Assembly (NCBI GenBank): GCA_004369045.1
Contig: ML213504.1
Location: 1,025,508 to 1,089,507 of the forward strand
DNA from: Heliocybe sulcata
Lineage: Eukaryota > Basidiomycota > Agaricomycetes > Gloeophyllales > Gloeophyllaceae
DNA: 64,000 bases
Direction of reading: 5' to 3'
Program-made: the position numbers and the translations under genes
The notes under the pieces: model-generated
The model's database searches: none
Seen by the model: only the letters and a program-made list of their open reading frames with translations
Told to the model about the DNA's origin: nothing
In this document: positions 34,596 through 47,139 of the stretch, piece after piece
Layout: every line of letters starts with the position of its first letter
Numbering within the stretch: the first letter of the stretch is position 1

Positions 34596-36861
34596 TTAAG
34601 CAGCTGCATGGAACTTGACACCAGGATACGTCCGCGACTTCAGCCATCCCTTGAACGCGACGACGCCCATCGTCCAGCAGAAGCAGAAGCAAGTAATCGC
34701 AACAGCGACGTTGAGGAACATCATCATATCTAACCACCTCAGTCAGTTTACTGCGCATTCCCACGTGGCCGCTCCACAACTACTCACCGTCACGACCCCG
34801 TCGCATCGCTGCCAGCGTCACCTCCTCCGTGCTGAACATGAAGACCAGCCCTCCGCACGCCAGGAAGAAACTCGCCAGCGCCTCTGTCGGCGGCCTCGAC
34901 GGCAAGATCGAGCGCGGCGGCGAGACCCACAGGAAGAAGTAGGTCAAGAATCGAAGGGCAGAAAAGCCGGCCAGGAGCCCTCCCCACAAAGCATGGATTT
35001 GCACCTATGCAATCAAGACCAGTCAGTCACGTCGGAATGGATACGGGAAGCGGAGAACAGGGTCATATGAGAAGCATCTGCTCACCTGGAACAAGTAGGT
35101 CTGGAAGTGCGCACTCATCGCTAACCCAGTGACACCAATGACCATGGCCGGGAAGGGGTTGAAGCTCGCCGTATAACTCGGCGGCTCCATGACGGCCTCC
35201 TGGCTCTGCTTACCACCTCTTCCCGAGCTCGCAAGACCACTGTGCAAAGCAGCAGTCGACGCAGCCGCCAACCACCTCCTGACCCTCCTTGACTCCAGCC
35301 CCATTCCGACCAGACCCGCATACCAGAACATGACGGCGATACCGATGTGCTGCACCTGCTTGGTCGAGTAGGGATCACCAGGGTTCGCACCGAAGCGCTC
35401 CATCCAGGTGTTGGTGATGCCGTAGAGGAAGATGACAGCGGACTCGGTGAACTCGGCGGTCGGGTACTTGCCCTCGTTGCGCGGTGCGCGGTTCCATGCC
35501 CAACCAAGCTCGGAGAAGGAGCCGAGGTAACGGGCGAAGGTGACGAGCCCGTAGCACCAGAATATGCCGCCCTCTGATGATGCAAGAGTGGTCAAAATAA
35601 GGACTTAGCGCTGGAAGATCAAGCACGTACTGATGAGGTGGGCCAAACAGTTGTTGACGTAACTCTCCCTGCAGCCACCGGTGTAGATGACGATTCCGCT
35701 CAAGACTTGCATGAAACCACCGAAGACCAGGGCACGCTCTAGGACCGCAAACGTCGCGCGCATCAGAAACCTGGACCAAGGCTCCTTCGCATTCTCAACG
35801 ACCTCGTGGAGCGTTTCATCTGAATGCCTCGCGGGAGGCGAATGGAAGCCAAAGACAGTGCGCTCTGAGCTGGCCGAGCGCGTGTACTGGTGGCGAGGGA
35901 TGTGCTCGATCTCCTGGGCATCGTCGGAGTCGTGATCGTCAACCTCCTTCTGCATATCGTGCATGTCGTATATTTCCTCCGGCTCAGCGGTCAGAGCATC
36001 GTACTCGGAACCTGGAATTGGCGACGACGCTTCCTGGCCGAGGACAACGAATGTCCACACCTTCTTGAAAGTAAAATTGTCGGAGCCGGACCGGATGGAA
36101 CGAACATAGGTGACTGCCCGAAGACCGAGGTGGAGGATGTCGACCGCGGTGATGCAGAGCGCGAGGAAGATCCAGAAGTAGCCTTGGATGGAGTGTTTCT
36201 GGCCCTCGTACCTGCGGAGAAGACGATAGGTTAGGGTCGGCCACCATGCTGATTTACAAAGGTAGTGATAGGCTGGAGCTCCAATGGCGTTCCATCGGCC
36301 GGGTATTGAAGTTTTGAATTTGAAGATCGGGATCACTTACAAGTCGGGTGTTAATTTCTTGTATAGCGCGTTCGAAGCAAGACCGAGGACGGTGAATGTC
36401 CAAAATAATATTACGGTGAACCCGTGCCATGCATGATTAACAGATCGTAATGCGATACCTGTTGCGAGTTAATATTCTTGCTCTTTAGTGCGTTGATGAC
36501 CCTCACCCGCTGGAAGTGCGCCGAAGAACGCGAGCGACATGAACAGGATGTGCATGGCCATTAACCCGGGGTGATGTGGATCGTTCGATTCAAAGTCGTG
36601 GGTGTAGTATGACGGCGGAGTTGGCTGATGCCACATGAGGATCTCTGTCTCATTGAGCTGGGTTTTGGGGGCGGCATGGTGGTCGTGGCCATGGGCGTGG
36701 TCGTCTCGTCGGATTAATGCGTAGTTCTCTACGAGGGCATCGGCAGCATCCGAAGAGCCGGCGAACAATGACGTCGGCGGTGCGGCATTGGCCGAGGAGG
36801 CGGTGAAGACCGCGGCGAGGGCGGGCACAAGAAGAGCAACACTATACCACTGGGGACGCAT
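34596..36861 (-). CDS. YTP1-family multi-pass membrane protein
   Basis: ATG at 36861 gives signal sequence MRPQWYSVALLVPALAAVFT. Next is a His-rich lumenal stretch (DDHAHGHDHHAAP), then EILMWHQPTPPSYYTHDFES and GLMAMHILFMSLAFFGALPA, the b561-like DUF2427 part with regularly placed His. The middle holds an acidic cytosolic loop (EPEEIYDMHDMQKEVDDHDS). The C-terminal Ytp1 domain has FMQVLSGIVIYTGGCRESYV, CLAHLIEGGIFWCYGLVTFA, the conserved GYWWNLTP-like segment LGWAWNRAP and ESAVIFLYGITNTWMERFG. It ends SRTYPGVKFHAAA at TAA 34596-34598. Family role is unknown. The His placement suggests haem or metal binding (inference). Confidence 0.82.
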
Positions 36862-39263
36862 GGCGGCGGGGTCGGGGGAGGACAGACGGGGTGTAAGACG
36901 GTGGGTACGCGTTATAAAGCTTTAAAAATGGTGGATGCGCCGTCTGGGCTCGGCCGGCAGAAGTCGGAGATGCGAGATGCTGACAAAACAGCGAATCTAA
37001 CAAACCGAAAATCAGTCTAACGTAAACATTCTGCTGCCTTCCGAGGGGAAGTCGCACAGGAGGCGCACTCACCAGCGGCCGCTGAACGGAGAGGGACATA
37101 CAAGGCAGGCGAGTGTTTATATACATTTTGACTGACTTCCGCGGTGGCTGACGTTAGCCGTGACTTTAGACATGACTCATGGTTGCCTAAATCTGGGCTA
37201 TGTTGCTTTTCTCCGACAGTGTTCTGCGAACCTTCCGGAGCTTGCTAACGATGTGGGTGATTCACGCCGTTGTGCTATTCGGACAGATTCCTCAGGATTC
37301 TATCGCATGCAGTGCGCTCGGGCCGGACGCATTCGCGTCGGGGATCAGTCAATGCCTCGATGACAAATCCACTTTAATCGCAATCTCTGAATGTGTGTCC
37401 TCGGCCATCCCCGGGCAATTCAACCTCCACTTCCTCACCAACGCACCGTATTCACAAGAGTATATATACCTGGGAACGCCTCGCCTAATCTCCCTACGTC
37501 TCTGTGTCTCCCGACCCACCCATACATTAATCCTGTTCTCACTGGCGCCCTCCGCTACACTCGGAATCGGATCCCATCAAATGTTCCTACATAGCCCGCG
37601 GCAGGCAAGCTCCTATTGTGCGAGCAGACCGCGGCAGCGAGACTGCTCTATCCTGAGCCGCCCGACGCCTTATGATTCCCGAACCAGCAGCGATGCCTGG
37701 CCTTACTGGGTGACGTGAACATACTCACGTAAATGGCGCCTGTACGTCCGAGCTGCGCGCACGCAAATTTCTGGACGGGTCGCGTCTTGTCTAGATGGCG
37801 ACTTCTGGGAATCTTCGGATGTTGTGCGGCTGATTTAGGCCAGAAGGTCTCCTGGATATTGGTATTCCGGGCTTCGTGTCCGTTATGATCATCCGTTATG
37901 ATCATCACCTGATGGACAAGGGTGGTGGTGGGTCGACCTTCGACGGCCACGTAGGCTGTGTCCGTCGTGTCGAGCATCCTACTTGATGTTCTGATAGGTA
38001 CGCTGAACTTTCGAGTCATTTGGATTGATTAGGACCTATTATGTCTTGGCTGTCTCTCTTAATCATATCTGCTACGCGAGGGTACTGAACCGCTGGAAGC
38101 TGTGAAGGCTCTGCTTGGGCTCTGTCTCACAATGCCTCTTCTCCATTCAGTCTTCGACGGGCTACTCTGCTTCTATTCCAAGATACTCTAAGTCGCCATT
38201 CAAAGCTGTTTCCGTCTATCTTTGGTCTCCCCACAAGTCCACTGCTTCGGATTTGTGCACCTTTCGCTTTCCAACAAAACCACTATTCCGGACCCTTGTG
38301 CGTCTATTTCCGTCTGTACGCTGCTCATGTCTGAGTCTGCTCCACTGGCGACATCACCGCTGTACATGAAAGGCCTAATCCTGACGCGGAATGCTGGTTT
38401 ACTATCGTCATCATCGCCGTTGATTAAGCTGATTAATCTCCTGGAACACCTCCTTCTATGCCCGTCTGATTCGACGTGCAATCGCATCTGGACACGCGGC
38501 CTCTCGCTCCCGTGTCGCAGCCACTAGCTCACTCCGCTTGCCAAGAGCGTTGCGCTGGCTGAAATATTGTTGCACTGCTGCGGCTTCTTTGTAAGTGTGC
38601 AGACGCCGGGCCCATTACCCAACCTAGGGTAAAGTATGCATTGTTTGTTCTGTATGGCGTCACAGTTCTGGTTTACAGCTAGTTTGCGTCTAACGGAGGG
38701 TTTATTGGGGCATTCTGACGAGATCAGAATGAATGGAACGTTTGTCATGACTTGCCTAGTATGTTTTCTGTATATCGAACAATGGGAATTTTTTTATACC
38801 GACGAGACAGTTGAATCTCTGATGATTCTCCGCCGTTCTCTGCCCATGGTCGGACACAGCTGCACCAACCACAACACTATCAGAGTCACTGTATCACAGG
38901 TAAAAAGCATAAGTGTACCTGGATGTTGTCTCACAACCTCCCGACAATCCATATCCTTCACGCGAACTCGCCGCCACCCTCCTGCCACCGACGCGCCCAA
39001 AATAGCCATCTGTTTTCCTTATCAGCTTGACAAGCCACGTGCTCGATCATGCAAAGAGTCTCCGCATCAGGCGGTGAAATCTCTCCAGATACTCCGAGCT
39101 CGCGGGGGCGAAAACGTACGTTATCGTGCGCGGAGGCGCTCTATAGACGCTTGCTTTCTGTTTTTTACCATTCGACTGCTGCTCTGCGTTTAAGAGGCTG
39201 CTATTGACGAACTGGTCGACGTTTACGACTTCCTGATAAGTTTCGCCCTGAGAAACGGATACT
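36862..39263. other. 2.4-kb region without a supported gene
   Basis: Upstream region of YTP1 (divergent) and of the MFS gene. Several overlapping open frames up to 185 codons exist on both strands, but none shows family motifs, consistent introns or low-complexity domain structure. A perfect 13-bp tandem repeat is at 37880-37905. No long terminal repeats or transposase signature seen. It is the longest unexplained block in the window. Confidence 0.4.
37880..37905. repeat. Two-copy 13-bp perfect tandem repeat
   Basis: CCGTTATGATCAT occurs twice, directly adjacent (37880-37892 and 37893-37905). Each unit contains the palindrome ATGATCAT. Probably a replication-slippage duplication; a paired binding site is possible. 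Confidence 0.7.
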
Positions 39264-41820
39264 ATGAGCAGCACCTGGAACAGGGCAAGGCGGTTCGTGT
39301 GGGGAGAGATCCCCGCGACGAAGGAGGAGAGGAAGCTTTTGTTGAAACTAGACTGGTTCATATTGTCGTATTGCTGCCTCATGGTGCGTGAAAGTAATAT
39401 GGAGCATGGTGGTTCTCGAAGTATTAACGAAGATCGGCGTAGTATTTCACGAATTGTGAGTATTGCTCCAGTTACGGGTTCGACGGGCCAGTTTTCCTTG
39501 GTTCCTGGAATTGGAAGAGGGCGAGCGACTGATTGAATTGGTGTGAAGACCTTGATAGATCAAATGTTTCAAACGCTTATGTCTCTGGGATGAAGGAGGA
39601 GCTGAACATGCAAGGAACAGACTACAATGTGCGTTCTTTGTTATGATTCCTGGATGAGACTGGGTACCATCGGAATCTGCAGAAAATCAATACAATCTTC
39701 ACTTGTGGATATATCGTCGGGATGATTCCAAGTTGGTTTACTCTCGAGTTCGGATGAAGCGTATGCAAATTAATATGCCATAGATAATCTGATGCTGCAA
39801 GTTGTACCGCCAAGGATATGGTTTCCGTTGATGCAGATTGTATGGGGTGTCTTGACGTTCTGGCGAGTTGAAGCTTCAATCATACGTGCGATTGGTGTGG
39901 GTACTAACAGGACTTCGGATACAGTACGAGTGCTGTACATAATGTGCAGCAGGTGAGGGTGTTCGTCGTGTCTCTTGACGCTGACTCAATAGTCTCGATA
40001 AGATATATGCTATCCGGTTCTTCCAAGGCGTATCGGAGGCGTCGACGTTTGTCGGGACGCACTATATTCTTGGCTCGTAAGTCTTTTACGCATACCACAT
40101 GAATTAATTCCATAAATGAGAGCTGTCCATAGCTGGTACAAGCCAAGCGAGCTGGGCAAGCGCTCCGGAATATTCACGAGCTCTGGTTTGGTTGGGACTC
40201 TGTAAGGTATCTGATCACTTTCTCACTAAACTCTTGACTGACATCCGCTACAAGGTTCTCGGGAGTGCTGCAAGCTGCAGTCTATCAGTGCGTCTGGGTT
40301 CCCTAGCGACTTGCTTTCGAATACGAGTGTATTGTCCTGCAGAAACTTGAACGGCACTAGCGGCCGCAGTGGTTGGCGATGGCTGTAAGCAGCCGGTACC
40401 CTATATGCGCAGTGCAAGACCCAACATTGTACTTTCAGATTCATCATCGACGGAATTATAACCCTCCCAATTGCTCTGTACGGCTTCCTCGTCTTTCCAG
40501 ACGTCCCCGCTACAACACGAGCGTTCTACCTATCTGAAGAAGTACACTTCATCCCTCCCCTCCTACTTTCACAGCACTGCCCAACTTACGCGTATGTATA
40601 ACAGGAACGATTGCTCTCGCACGACCGTCTCGAGCCAGCACAGGACGCAGATCATCATGGTCTATCGTGGAACCTCGTGCGTAGGGTACTGGGTCGGTGG
40701 CGGTGGTACGCGTGCAGTCTGCTGGTAAGTTCCACTTCTCATCTATGGTGGGATGTATGCGTATTGATGCTGGTTGGTTTGTAGTTTGCGATCTCAGGCG
40801 AGACGGAGAGCTTAGGGTCCAATAACCTGATGGGGCAGTGGCTGAAAGCCATTGGCGGGTACACGGTCGAGCAGACTGGTGCGCACACCCCCTTCGCTCT
40901 ATTGGCTCCCCCTTTCCCATGCTCTGTTAGATTACTACCCCTCGGGCATGAATGCATTTGCCATCGTCTCGACCCTCGTGTGCGCGACGTGGACGGACTA
41001 CACACGCGCACGGTGGCCCGTGCTGGTATACATGTCTGTCGCGGTGATTTTTTCGTCCATCTGTATACTGGTCTGGAGCAGTCCGACGTGGTTGAAGTTC
41101 TTGGCGTACTGTGCGTGGCATCCTTGTGTTCGAACAAAAACATCGTTGCTCACGGAATGTTGGGGTGATGGATAGATGTCGCTGGCGCGTCATACGCAGG
41201 CCAGGCTACCACGTTTGCGTGAGGATGCTCGGTTTAGAGTGACCTGACAGCATTTGATGTTGTGTTTTTGCTTTTGTTCTACAGTTGGGCGAATCAAATT
41301 TGTGCGGATGATGACCAAGGTAATGTCCGGCCCAAAGCAAACAAAAGCGCCTGACTGAAGTTTAATTCTTCATTGTCTTCATTTACAGAACGAGCTGTTG
41401 TCCTCGCTTCCATGAAGTACGTCCGCGTATCCCACAATGTTATGGCATCGCGCTGATCTTCCCTTCCGCACGTCATCTGTGTCTTCTTCCCGCCAACCCT
41501 GCCCCATCCGACCAAACTCAATCAGCATGTGGAACAACGTAATTAATGCCTGGTGGCCTCTCCTCTTCTACCCGGCGACCGATGCCCCACGGTTCCGCAA
41601 GGGCATGATTGCCATGATATGCACTGCCGTCGCGACTCTCGCTGTGACCTGGCTCGTGTGGTATCTGGAGCGGCGGGAGTGGAGGGTCAAACGCATGAGG
41701 GATGCTGAGCGTAGGAATGAAGATGGATCAGTGGACATGAACTTCCCAGATGAGAAGGCGCGAAGCGGTAGTGTGGAGGTGCACCCGACGTCGGCTGGGC
41801 AGCGAGCCGCAGCATTATAA
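39264..41820 (+). CDS. MFS anion:cation symporter, pantothenate/vitamin (Liz1/Fen2) type
   Basis: Plasma-membrane permease of the ACS family. ATG 39264 starts MSSTWNRARRFVWGEIPATK, then KLDWFILSYCCLM. The family signature YFTNYLDRSNVSNAYVSGMK is assembled through a 13-nt microexon (39443-39455, TATTTCACGAATT). Later: TIFTCGYIVGMIPNNLMLQV, LYAIRFFQGVSEASTFVGTH, WYKPSELGKRSGIFTSSGLV, SGWRWLFIIDGIITLPIAL, and late DDDQERAVVLASMNMWNNVI and NAWWPLLFYPATDAPRFRKG, typical of Liz1-like transporters. An intron at 39863 appears to use a GC donor (GCGAGT). The C-tail is charged. TAA 41818-41820. The substrate (pantothenate, biotin, nicotinate) cannot be decided. Confidence 0.85.
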
Positions 41821-42453
41821 GGCATGGGAGGTGTAGAGGTTCTTCCGATATCCGTTCTATAATGTACGATATCATCTTGCGATTATCTTGATAACTTGAA
41901 ATTGAAGCGTCGGATCACACTCGTTGTATATGAGCACGATGTATTAGGTAGCGCAGTACGTACTACGGATGAAAAGAAATGAAGAACAAGTCAAAGCAAA
42001 GTCCATCCAGAACAGCTATTGATACAATTTTACTTGGCTTTCGGCGAGGGGAAGAAGAAAGGAAAAAACAGTCACTATACTTCTGATTGCACAGCAGGTC
42101 AGGCAGGAACAAGGACTGCAACATCTTACACGACATGAAGCATAGAGTAGTTGAGCTAGAGCGGTCGCGGATTAAAGGCGGGTGGATGGATGGCTGGATG
42201 GTACGAGGTAAGAAGTGCAACTGTTCGGTAAGTATGGGACATGGCAAATGGAAGCAACGGGGGTTGTGCACTGATTCACAGGTCGGAAAGAGGGATGCTC
42301 CAGGCAGGGGGGTGGCGGGTATCATGGATTACATGGGTAATGGGCCAATCAGTGCGGGTTGTTAGTAAATATACAGTAGTCCCGGGTGGTGGGGAGTGGC
42401 GTAGCATTGAGAGATTAGGCGTTGGCAACCTGGTAAGTACGTTAGTATAGTCA
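41821..42453. other. Intergenic between convergent genes
   Basis: 633 bp shared by the 3' ends of the MFS and the Ser/Thr-rich membrane protein. No gene recognised; only GGATGGATGGCTGGATGG-type short repeats (about 42180-42200). Confidence 0.45.
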
Positions 42454-44098
42454 CTACAAATTCGACGGGTAAACAGTATTTACCGTGAGCACCCGCAGGT
42501 CGTCGTGCTCCTTCACGCTACCGACGGCGCCGAGCCCGTCGTCATGCTCACCGAACCTGTCCGGTAGCACGGGAGGTGCGGGCATGGCAGGGATATTCGG
42601 GTCTAACTCCCGAGAATGCGAGCTGGCCCGCTTGCGGAGCTTGACGTTGCCGTCGGTCATGACACCGTCATATGGGTCCTGCTCACTGGGGGAGACGGGG
42701 CTCAAGAGGCTCATGCCGCTCTTCCTCTTGGCGGAGGTGGGAGTCGGGGTGGCGCGCTCGTATGCCAGGCCACTGTGCTCAGCGTATGCCTGGTTGGCGT
42801 ACTCTGTCTCCAAGCGCGGGAGAGCCTTCTGCGCGGGCTCGACGCCCATGGGCGGCGGCGAAGTCACGTTCAGATACGGCTGCGCAGGGTAGTTCGAGTA
42901 GACAGGCGACTGCGTCGCGTCGTACATAGGTGTCGGAAGACGAGGTGGACCGTAGGCATCTGCCCCGTATCCGGTCTGGTACGGGACATTGGACGGCCCA
43001 GTTAGGTTGCGACCGTACGCCTGAGAGTTGTACGCCATCTGCTGCGGCTGGGCGTACGCATTCACAGAGGGCGGCAGAGGCGCAGGAGCACCGTACCCAC
43101 CCGGCCTATAGCCACCACCAATGCCAGGAGGCACCGGGACGGCACCATGGCTCATACTGGAGCCATCGTTGGCCAGCGTATTGTGCCCGCTGCTACTGTC
43201 GCTCAGCCTCCTTCTCTTCTCCGACCCTGCGTACCCGAGGGCCGCGCCGCCCTTCTCCACATCATTGAGGCCGGCCTCGGGCCAGGTGAGCGCCTCCTCG
43301 TGCAGGCGATCCTTGGCCTTGCGCCGGATCGCCCAGGTCGCAATAGCGACGAGGATGACGAGCCCGATGACGCCGACGATGGCGAACACGCCACCCTCGA
43401 GCGGCTTGTTCTGGAAGAACGATTTCGGGGCGATGGTCGGCCCCGAGTCTTCAGAACTGCTCGTCGAAGCTGGAACGGCAATGATCGTCGTGTAGACGAC
43501 GGCATTACCATCCGACGTGCTCGTGTAGAGTGACGTAGAGGAGGCGGAGGAGGAAGAGGTGGTGGAAGGGGGCGGGGTGATCGTAGGCGTAGAGGAGGTC
43601 GTCGAGGAGCTAGACGAGGTAGTCGTCGTACTCCTGGTTAGCACACGGACTTCAATGAGGATCTGCATTTGCAAGCGGATCGGACTCACGAGGATGTGGA
43701 GGTGCTCGATGAGGTCAGGGAGGTGGATGTCGTCGTGGCAGACGTCGACGACGTTGTACTCGAGCTACGCGAAATACCGGGTAAGGACAGCGACAATGGG
43801 TTAGAGGCAGTCGGCAGGAGGCCACTCGTCAGGCCCCCCAAGCCTAAAAGATCGCTACTCGAGCTCGTGCTTGCACCATGCCCGTCACCACCACTACAAA
43901 AATATATGCACAGGAAGAAGAAGAGCTAAATGAGAAGGAAACGAAATGCAAAGGTCGTAGAAGTACCACTCACCCGAATATGCCGGAGAACACTGGTGAG
44001 GTGATGAGTTCTGTTTACTGGGATGAGTGGATGGTAGACTCACATCCGCCGAGGCCCTGCCTCTTGGCGAGATCGCCTGCATGGACCTGCGCATCCAT
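42454..44098 (-). CDS. Ser/Thr-rich single-pass membrane protein, sensor-like
   Basis: ATG at 44098 (MDAQVHAGDLAKRQGLGG). The predicted ectodomain is spliced from small exons and is almost pure Ser/Thr (SRSSSTTSSTSATTTSTSLT; TTTTSSSSSTTSSTPTITPP), so heavy O-mannosylation is likely. One transmembrane helix, VFAIVGVIGLVILVAIATWA, is followed by a basic stop-transfer (IRRKAKDR). The cytosolic tail of about 270 residues is rich in Pro, Tyr, Gly and Ser (YGAPAPLPPSVNAYAQPQQ), with candidate kinase sites (KRKSGMSLLSPVSP). The architecture matches Mid2/Wsc-type wall sensors or SKG6-like proteins. No WSC cysteine domain is visible, and no signal peptide is obvious at this ATG. End CTA (stop) 42454-42456. 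Confidence 0.7.
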
Positions 44099-44542
44099 AG
44101 CTGGGACCAAGAAAGACAAGAAAACAAAGGAGCGTAAGGGTTGATTCTAATCGTCGACGGCGTATCGAGGGATATCAGATGCGCCTTCAAGTCAGAGAGG
44201 TGGGATGGGGAGGAGGAGGAGAAAATGCGGAATATCAGGTGGCCGTTCCGAAGCGCATTCAAAAGAAAGAGAGTTACGTTAGGCGAGCATAGGCGCGTAT
44301 ATAAGAGCCTTCCGAGGGCCACCCGCATCATGCACCACCCCACCGTTGGCGTTCGTGCATCGCTTGTTGCAACGCTTCTTCCGTCGTTGCCCAGCCAACA
44401 CGCGAAACGGGGCCAACCGTGCCACTCCGAGTGGGGAGTAACCTTTCACGTGGATACAGTATATATAGCGCCCATCGATAATAGAGTACTTGCACAAACA
44501 ACAAAAAGACTAGACAATACAGGAAGGGACAATGCGATACAG
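44099..44542. other. Intergenic between membrane protein and PKA subunit
   Basis: 444 bp holding the 3' end of the PKA regulatory subunit and the promoter of the Ser/Thr-rich gene. A TATA-like GCGTATATAAG lies near 44293-44303, about 200 bp upstream of that ATG. Nothing else seen. Confidence 0.4.
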
Positions 44543-46127
44543 CTAAGGACTGGGCGGGAATCTGTATGTCGGTCCGTACGCCTCCCCAGCATTACGCTCC
44601 ATGATCTCGCGTAAGGGCCCGAGCAGGCGCGTAAACGCGTTCGCGTCCAGCGCGGCCACTTTCAGCTTCGGCAGCGACGGGTTCGCGCGAAAGGCCGCGC
44701 TAACAGTCGCTGCACGCGGTGCGGCGCGCAATAGCGACAACTCTACATGGCTTCTTCAGTCCGGATCACAAGAGTATGATAAAGCAGTGCTCACCGCCAA
44801 AGTAGTCGCCCTTTGTGAGGCGACCTACCGTTATTTCGGCTGTCGTCTGCCCGTCGTCCGTCTGGGATTTGGTCACCGTCGCCTCGCCGTCCTCTACGAA
44901 GAAGAACTCCTTGCCCATCTCGCCTTGCTGGACGACGACCTCACCATCCTGGTACACCCGGCTCTGCAGTGCGTCGGCGACTCTGCTGCGCTCTTCCGCA
45001 GAGAGAGAAGTGAGGAGGGGCGCGCTCAAGAGGAACTGCTCGTACATCGTCCGTCTCCGGTGCGCCGCTTTCAGGATGATGGTGCGGAAGGTGATCCGGT
45101 CTAGTGACCAGAGGACCGACTTTTCTACGGCCTGCACCGTTGCGGCACGAGGATGCCCGTACATGAGCGCGAGCTCTCCGAACGAGCTTCCAGCTGGACA
45201 TTCCGAGACTTTCTTTCCGAAACTTGGGTGATCTCCGGGCTGCAGTGGGACAGGCGGCGGCGTCCGAGCACCTTCCGGGGCGGTGTACCAGGACGGCTGA
45301 TTGCTGTTCTGGCGGACGTAGCAGTAGAAGAGTCCAGACTCGACGACATAGAAGTATTCACCCTCCTCGCCTTGCTTTATGACAATTTCATCCTTCTCGA
45401 CGTGCCTCTCCTCCATCGCATTCAGAACGCCCGTCGTCTGCTCCTCATCGAGATCACGGAAAATGAAGTTGTTTGCGATGGACGCTTTGATACGTCTCAG
45501 TTGTTCGGGCGTCTTGGAGTAGTGAGGGAGAGGCTCATCTGAGTCGCTGTCGACTGGTATAGATTCAGCGCTGACAGATGTGCGGCGAGCCAAGATCGTG
45601 GAACTGAATGGTTGTAGGAAATCCTCGGCGGTCTCTACCGGCGGTGGAGGGAACATGCTCTCATGAATGCTATATCTGCCAGTGACGGTGAGCGGAGAGA
45701 TGGGAGACATATCCTGGCCGTTCACTCTGAATGTAGGGGCTGGTTGCGGCAGTATGCTACTCGCTGAGCTGCGCGGCGTGTCGTCTGACAGCAGCGCATT
45801 TCCGGGTACATCAAGTGTCCCGAAAGGACTCGGTGCGATGCTTTGGCGGATGGATGGACGGGGTCCGGGAGCAGGTTCGTACGGAGAGACGGTAGCAGAT
45901 GTAAAGTTGCTTCCGCTTCCACTGGATACAAGAGGAACGTCGCGGTAGTGATCCTGTGGGAGGTCGTTCGAAAAGGAGGGGTGTTGTGCGAGGATGTCGC
46001 GGCACCTGGCGCGCTGCTCCTCGAGGCGGGACGAGAACCAATTTGCGCAGAACTGGAGAGCGTCTTTCGGCTGGACGCGACGTGCGTCGCGACTGAGGTC
46101 TGCGATGAGGGCGTCGAAGGTAGACAT
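44543..46127 (-). CDS. cAMP-dependent protein kinase regulatory subunit
   Basis: PKA regulator (Bcy1 type). ATG at 46127 begins MSTFDALIADLSRDARRVQP-KDALQFCANWFSSRLEEQR, the RIIa-like dimerisation/docking helix pair. After a Ser/Pro-rich linker the inhibitor site is ILARRTSVSAES; the RRTS sequence is a phosphorylatable type-II-like site. Two cyclic-nucleotide domains follow. The first phosphate-binding cassette is CPAGSSFGELALMYGHPRAA. The second is GRLTKGDYFGELSLLRAAPR, joined across an intron near 44740-44790, with the Arg that contacts cAMP in both (PRAA). Ends YGPTYRFPPSP at TAG 44543-44545. One ACGCGT lies 71 bp upstream (46198-46203). Confidence 0.95.
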
Positions 46128-47139
46128 GAGTTTGCTGGTGAAGGAGAGGACGATCAGTTGAAGTTAAAGTAGAGAGAACATGCGAACGATGCGGAGGACG
46201 CGTCTTCGGGAACAATGCAGGCGGACTGCCTCCACGTGGTGTTCGCGTGGCCCGATCGCATCGTTTTGTTTCCGTCCGACCGACGCTGTCCTCGACGCTC
46301 AGTTTGGTGAGTATCGCACCGCTCTGCACTCCTCATGATTCTGTCCTGGACGAACTGCTCTATGGCGTCTGGCGACCGCGCTCAGTGCCGGCGCTCATCC
46401 TGCCACTTGACCATTGCACTTGCTGTACACTTCCGCGTTAACTCAGCTTGCGGTCTTCTCAGCATCTCTCCGGCTCTCATGCTAGATCTTTGTTACCTGA
46501 GAAGAATCTCGGAATGCAAAGTCATTGTCCCTTTTGCCCCTCTTTCTCTAGCCGACAATAACGACTGCCACTTTTGGACATGGACCTGAGCGCTTCCGCG
46601 ACTTTGCCAGAGTTCACCGGCACTTACTGCTGCAAGATTTTGCTAATGTCGGAGAAACGAAGGACTGCTATCCTGTCTGCACAAGGCAGACGTCTCATCT
46701 GCACTGAATCACGGCATGGTCTCTTTACGCCCGGGCCGCAGGCGCTGTATTGTATTGGCTTCTGGACGTAGTCGCTATAATACGAGCCGTCTATGAGTCC
46801 AATTTTATGACGACGTTTGTATGCCTTACGGTCCGTCTGCATGCAGGCTTACCGGACAGATGTTGAGGCCTCGAGGCTCACCACGGTCATCCAGCGCAAG
46901 GGCTATGAAGACCGCACCGCCTCTATTTGGGTACGGTACCCAATGCATGTCCCGTACTCTTTGTTTTCTACATAAAGCGCGCAAAGTCAACAAGTATGAG
47001 TGGCCTTCTATTTTTACTTCTGTGAATGCTTTGAGTACGGTACCGCGGACCGATCATCTCTTGTCCTTGCCATCCCCGCATCTCTGTCTCCTCCCCGCTG
47101 ATTCCTGACTACTGCCTATACTCCGCCTTCTCGCCCACT
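46128..47139. other. Divergent upstream region of PKA-R and MocA gene
   Basis: 1.0 kb between divergent start codons. One ACGCGT at 46198-46203. No gene or RNA could be recognised in either strand. Confidence 0.4.

Noticed and set aside
43121-43533. Plus-strand frames over 120 codons
   Set aside because: Antisense to the transmembrane and tail region of the Ser/Thr-rich membrane protein.
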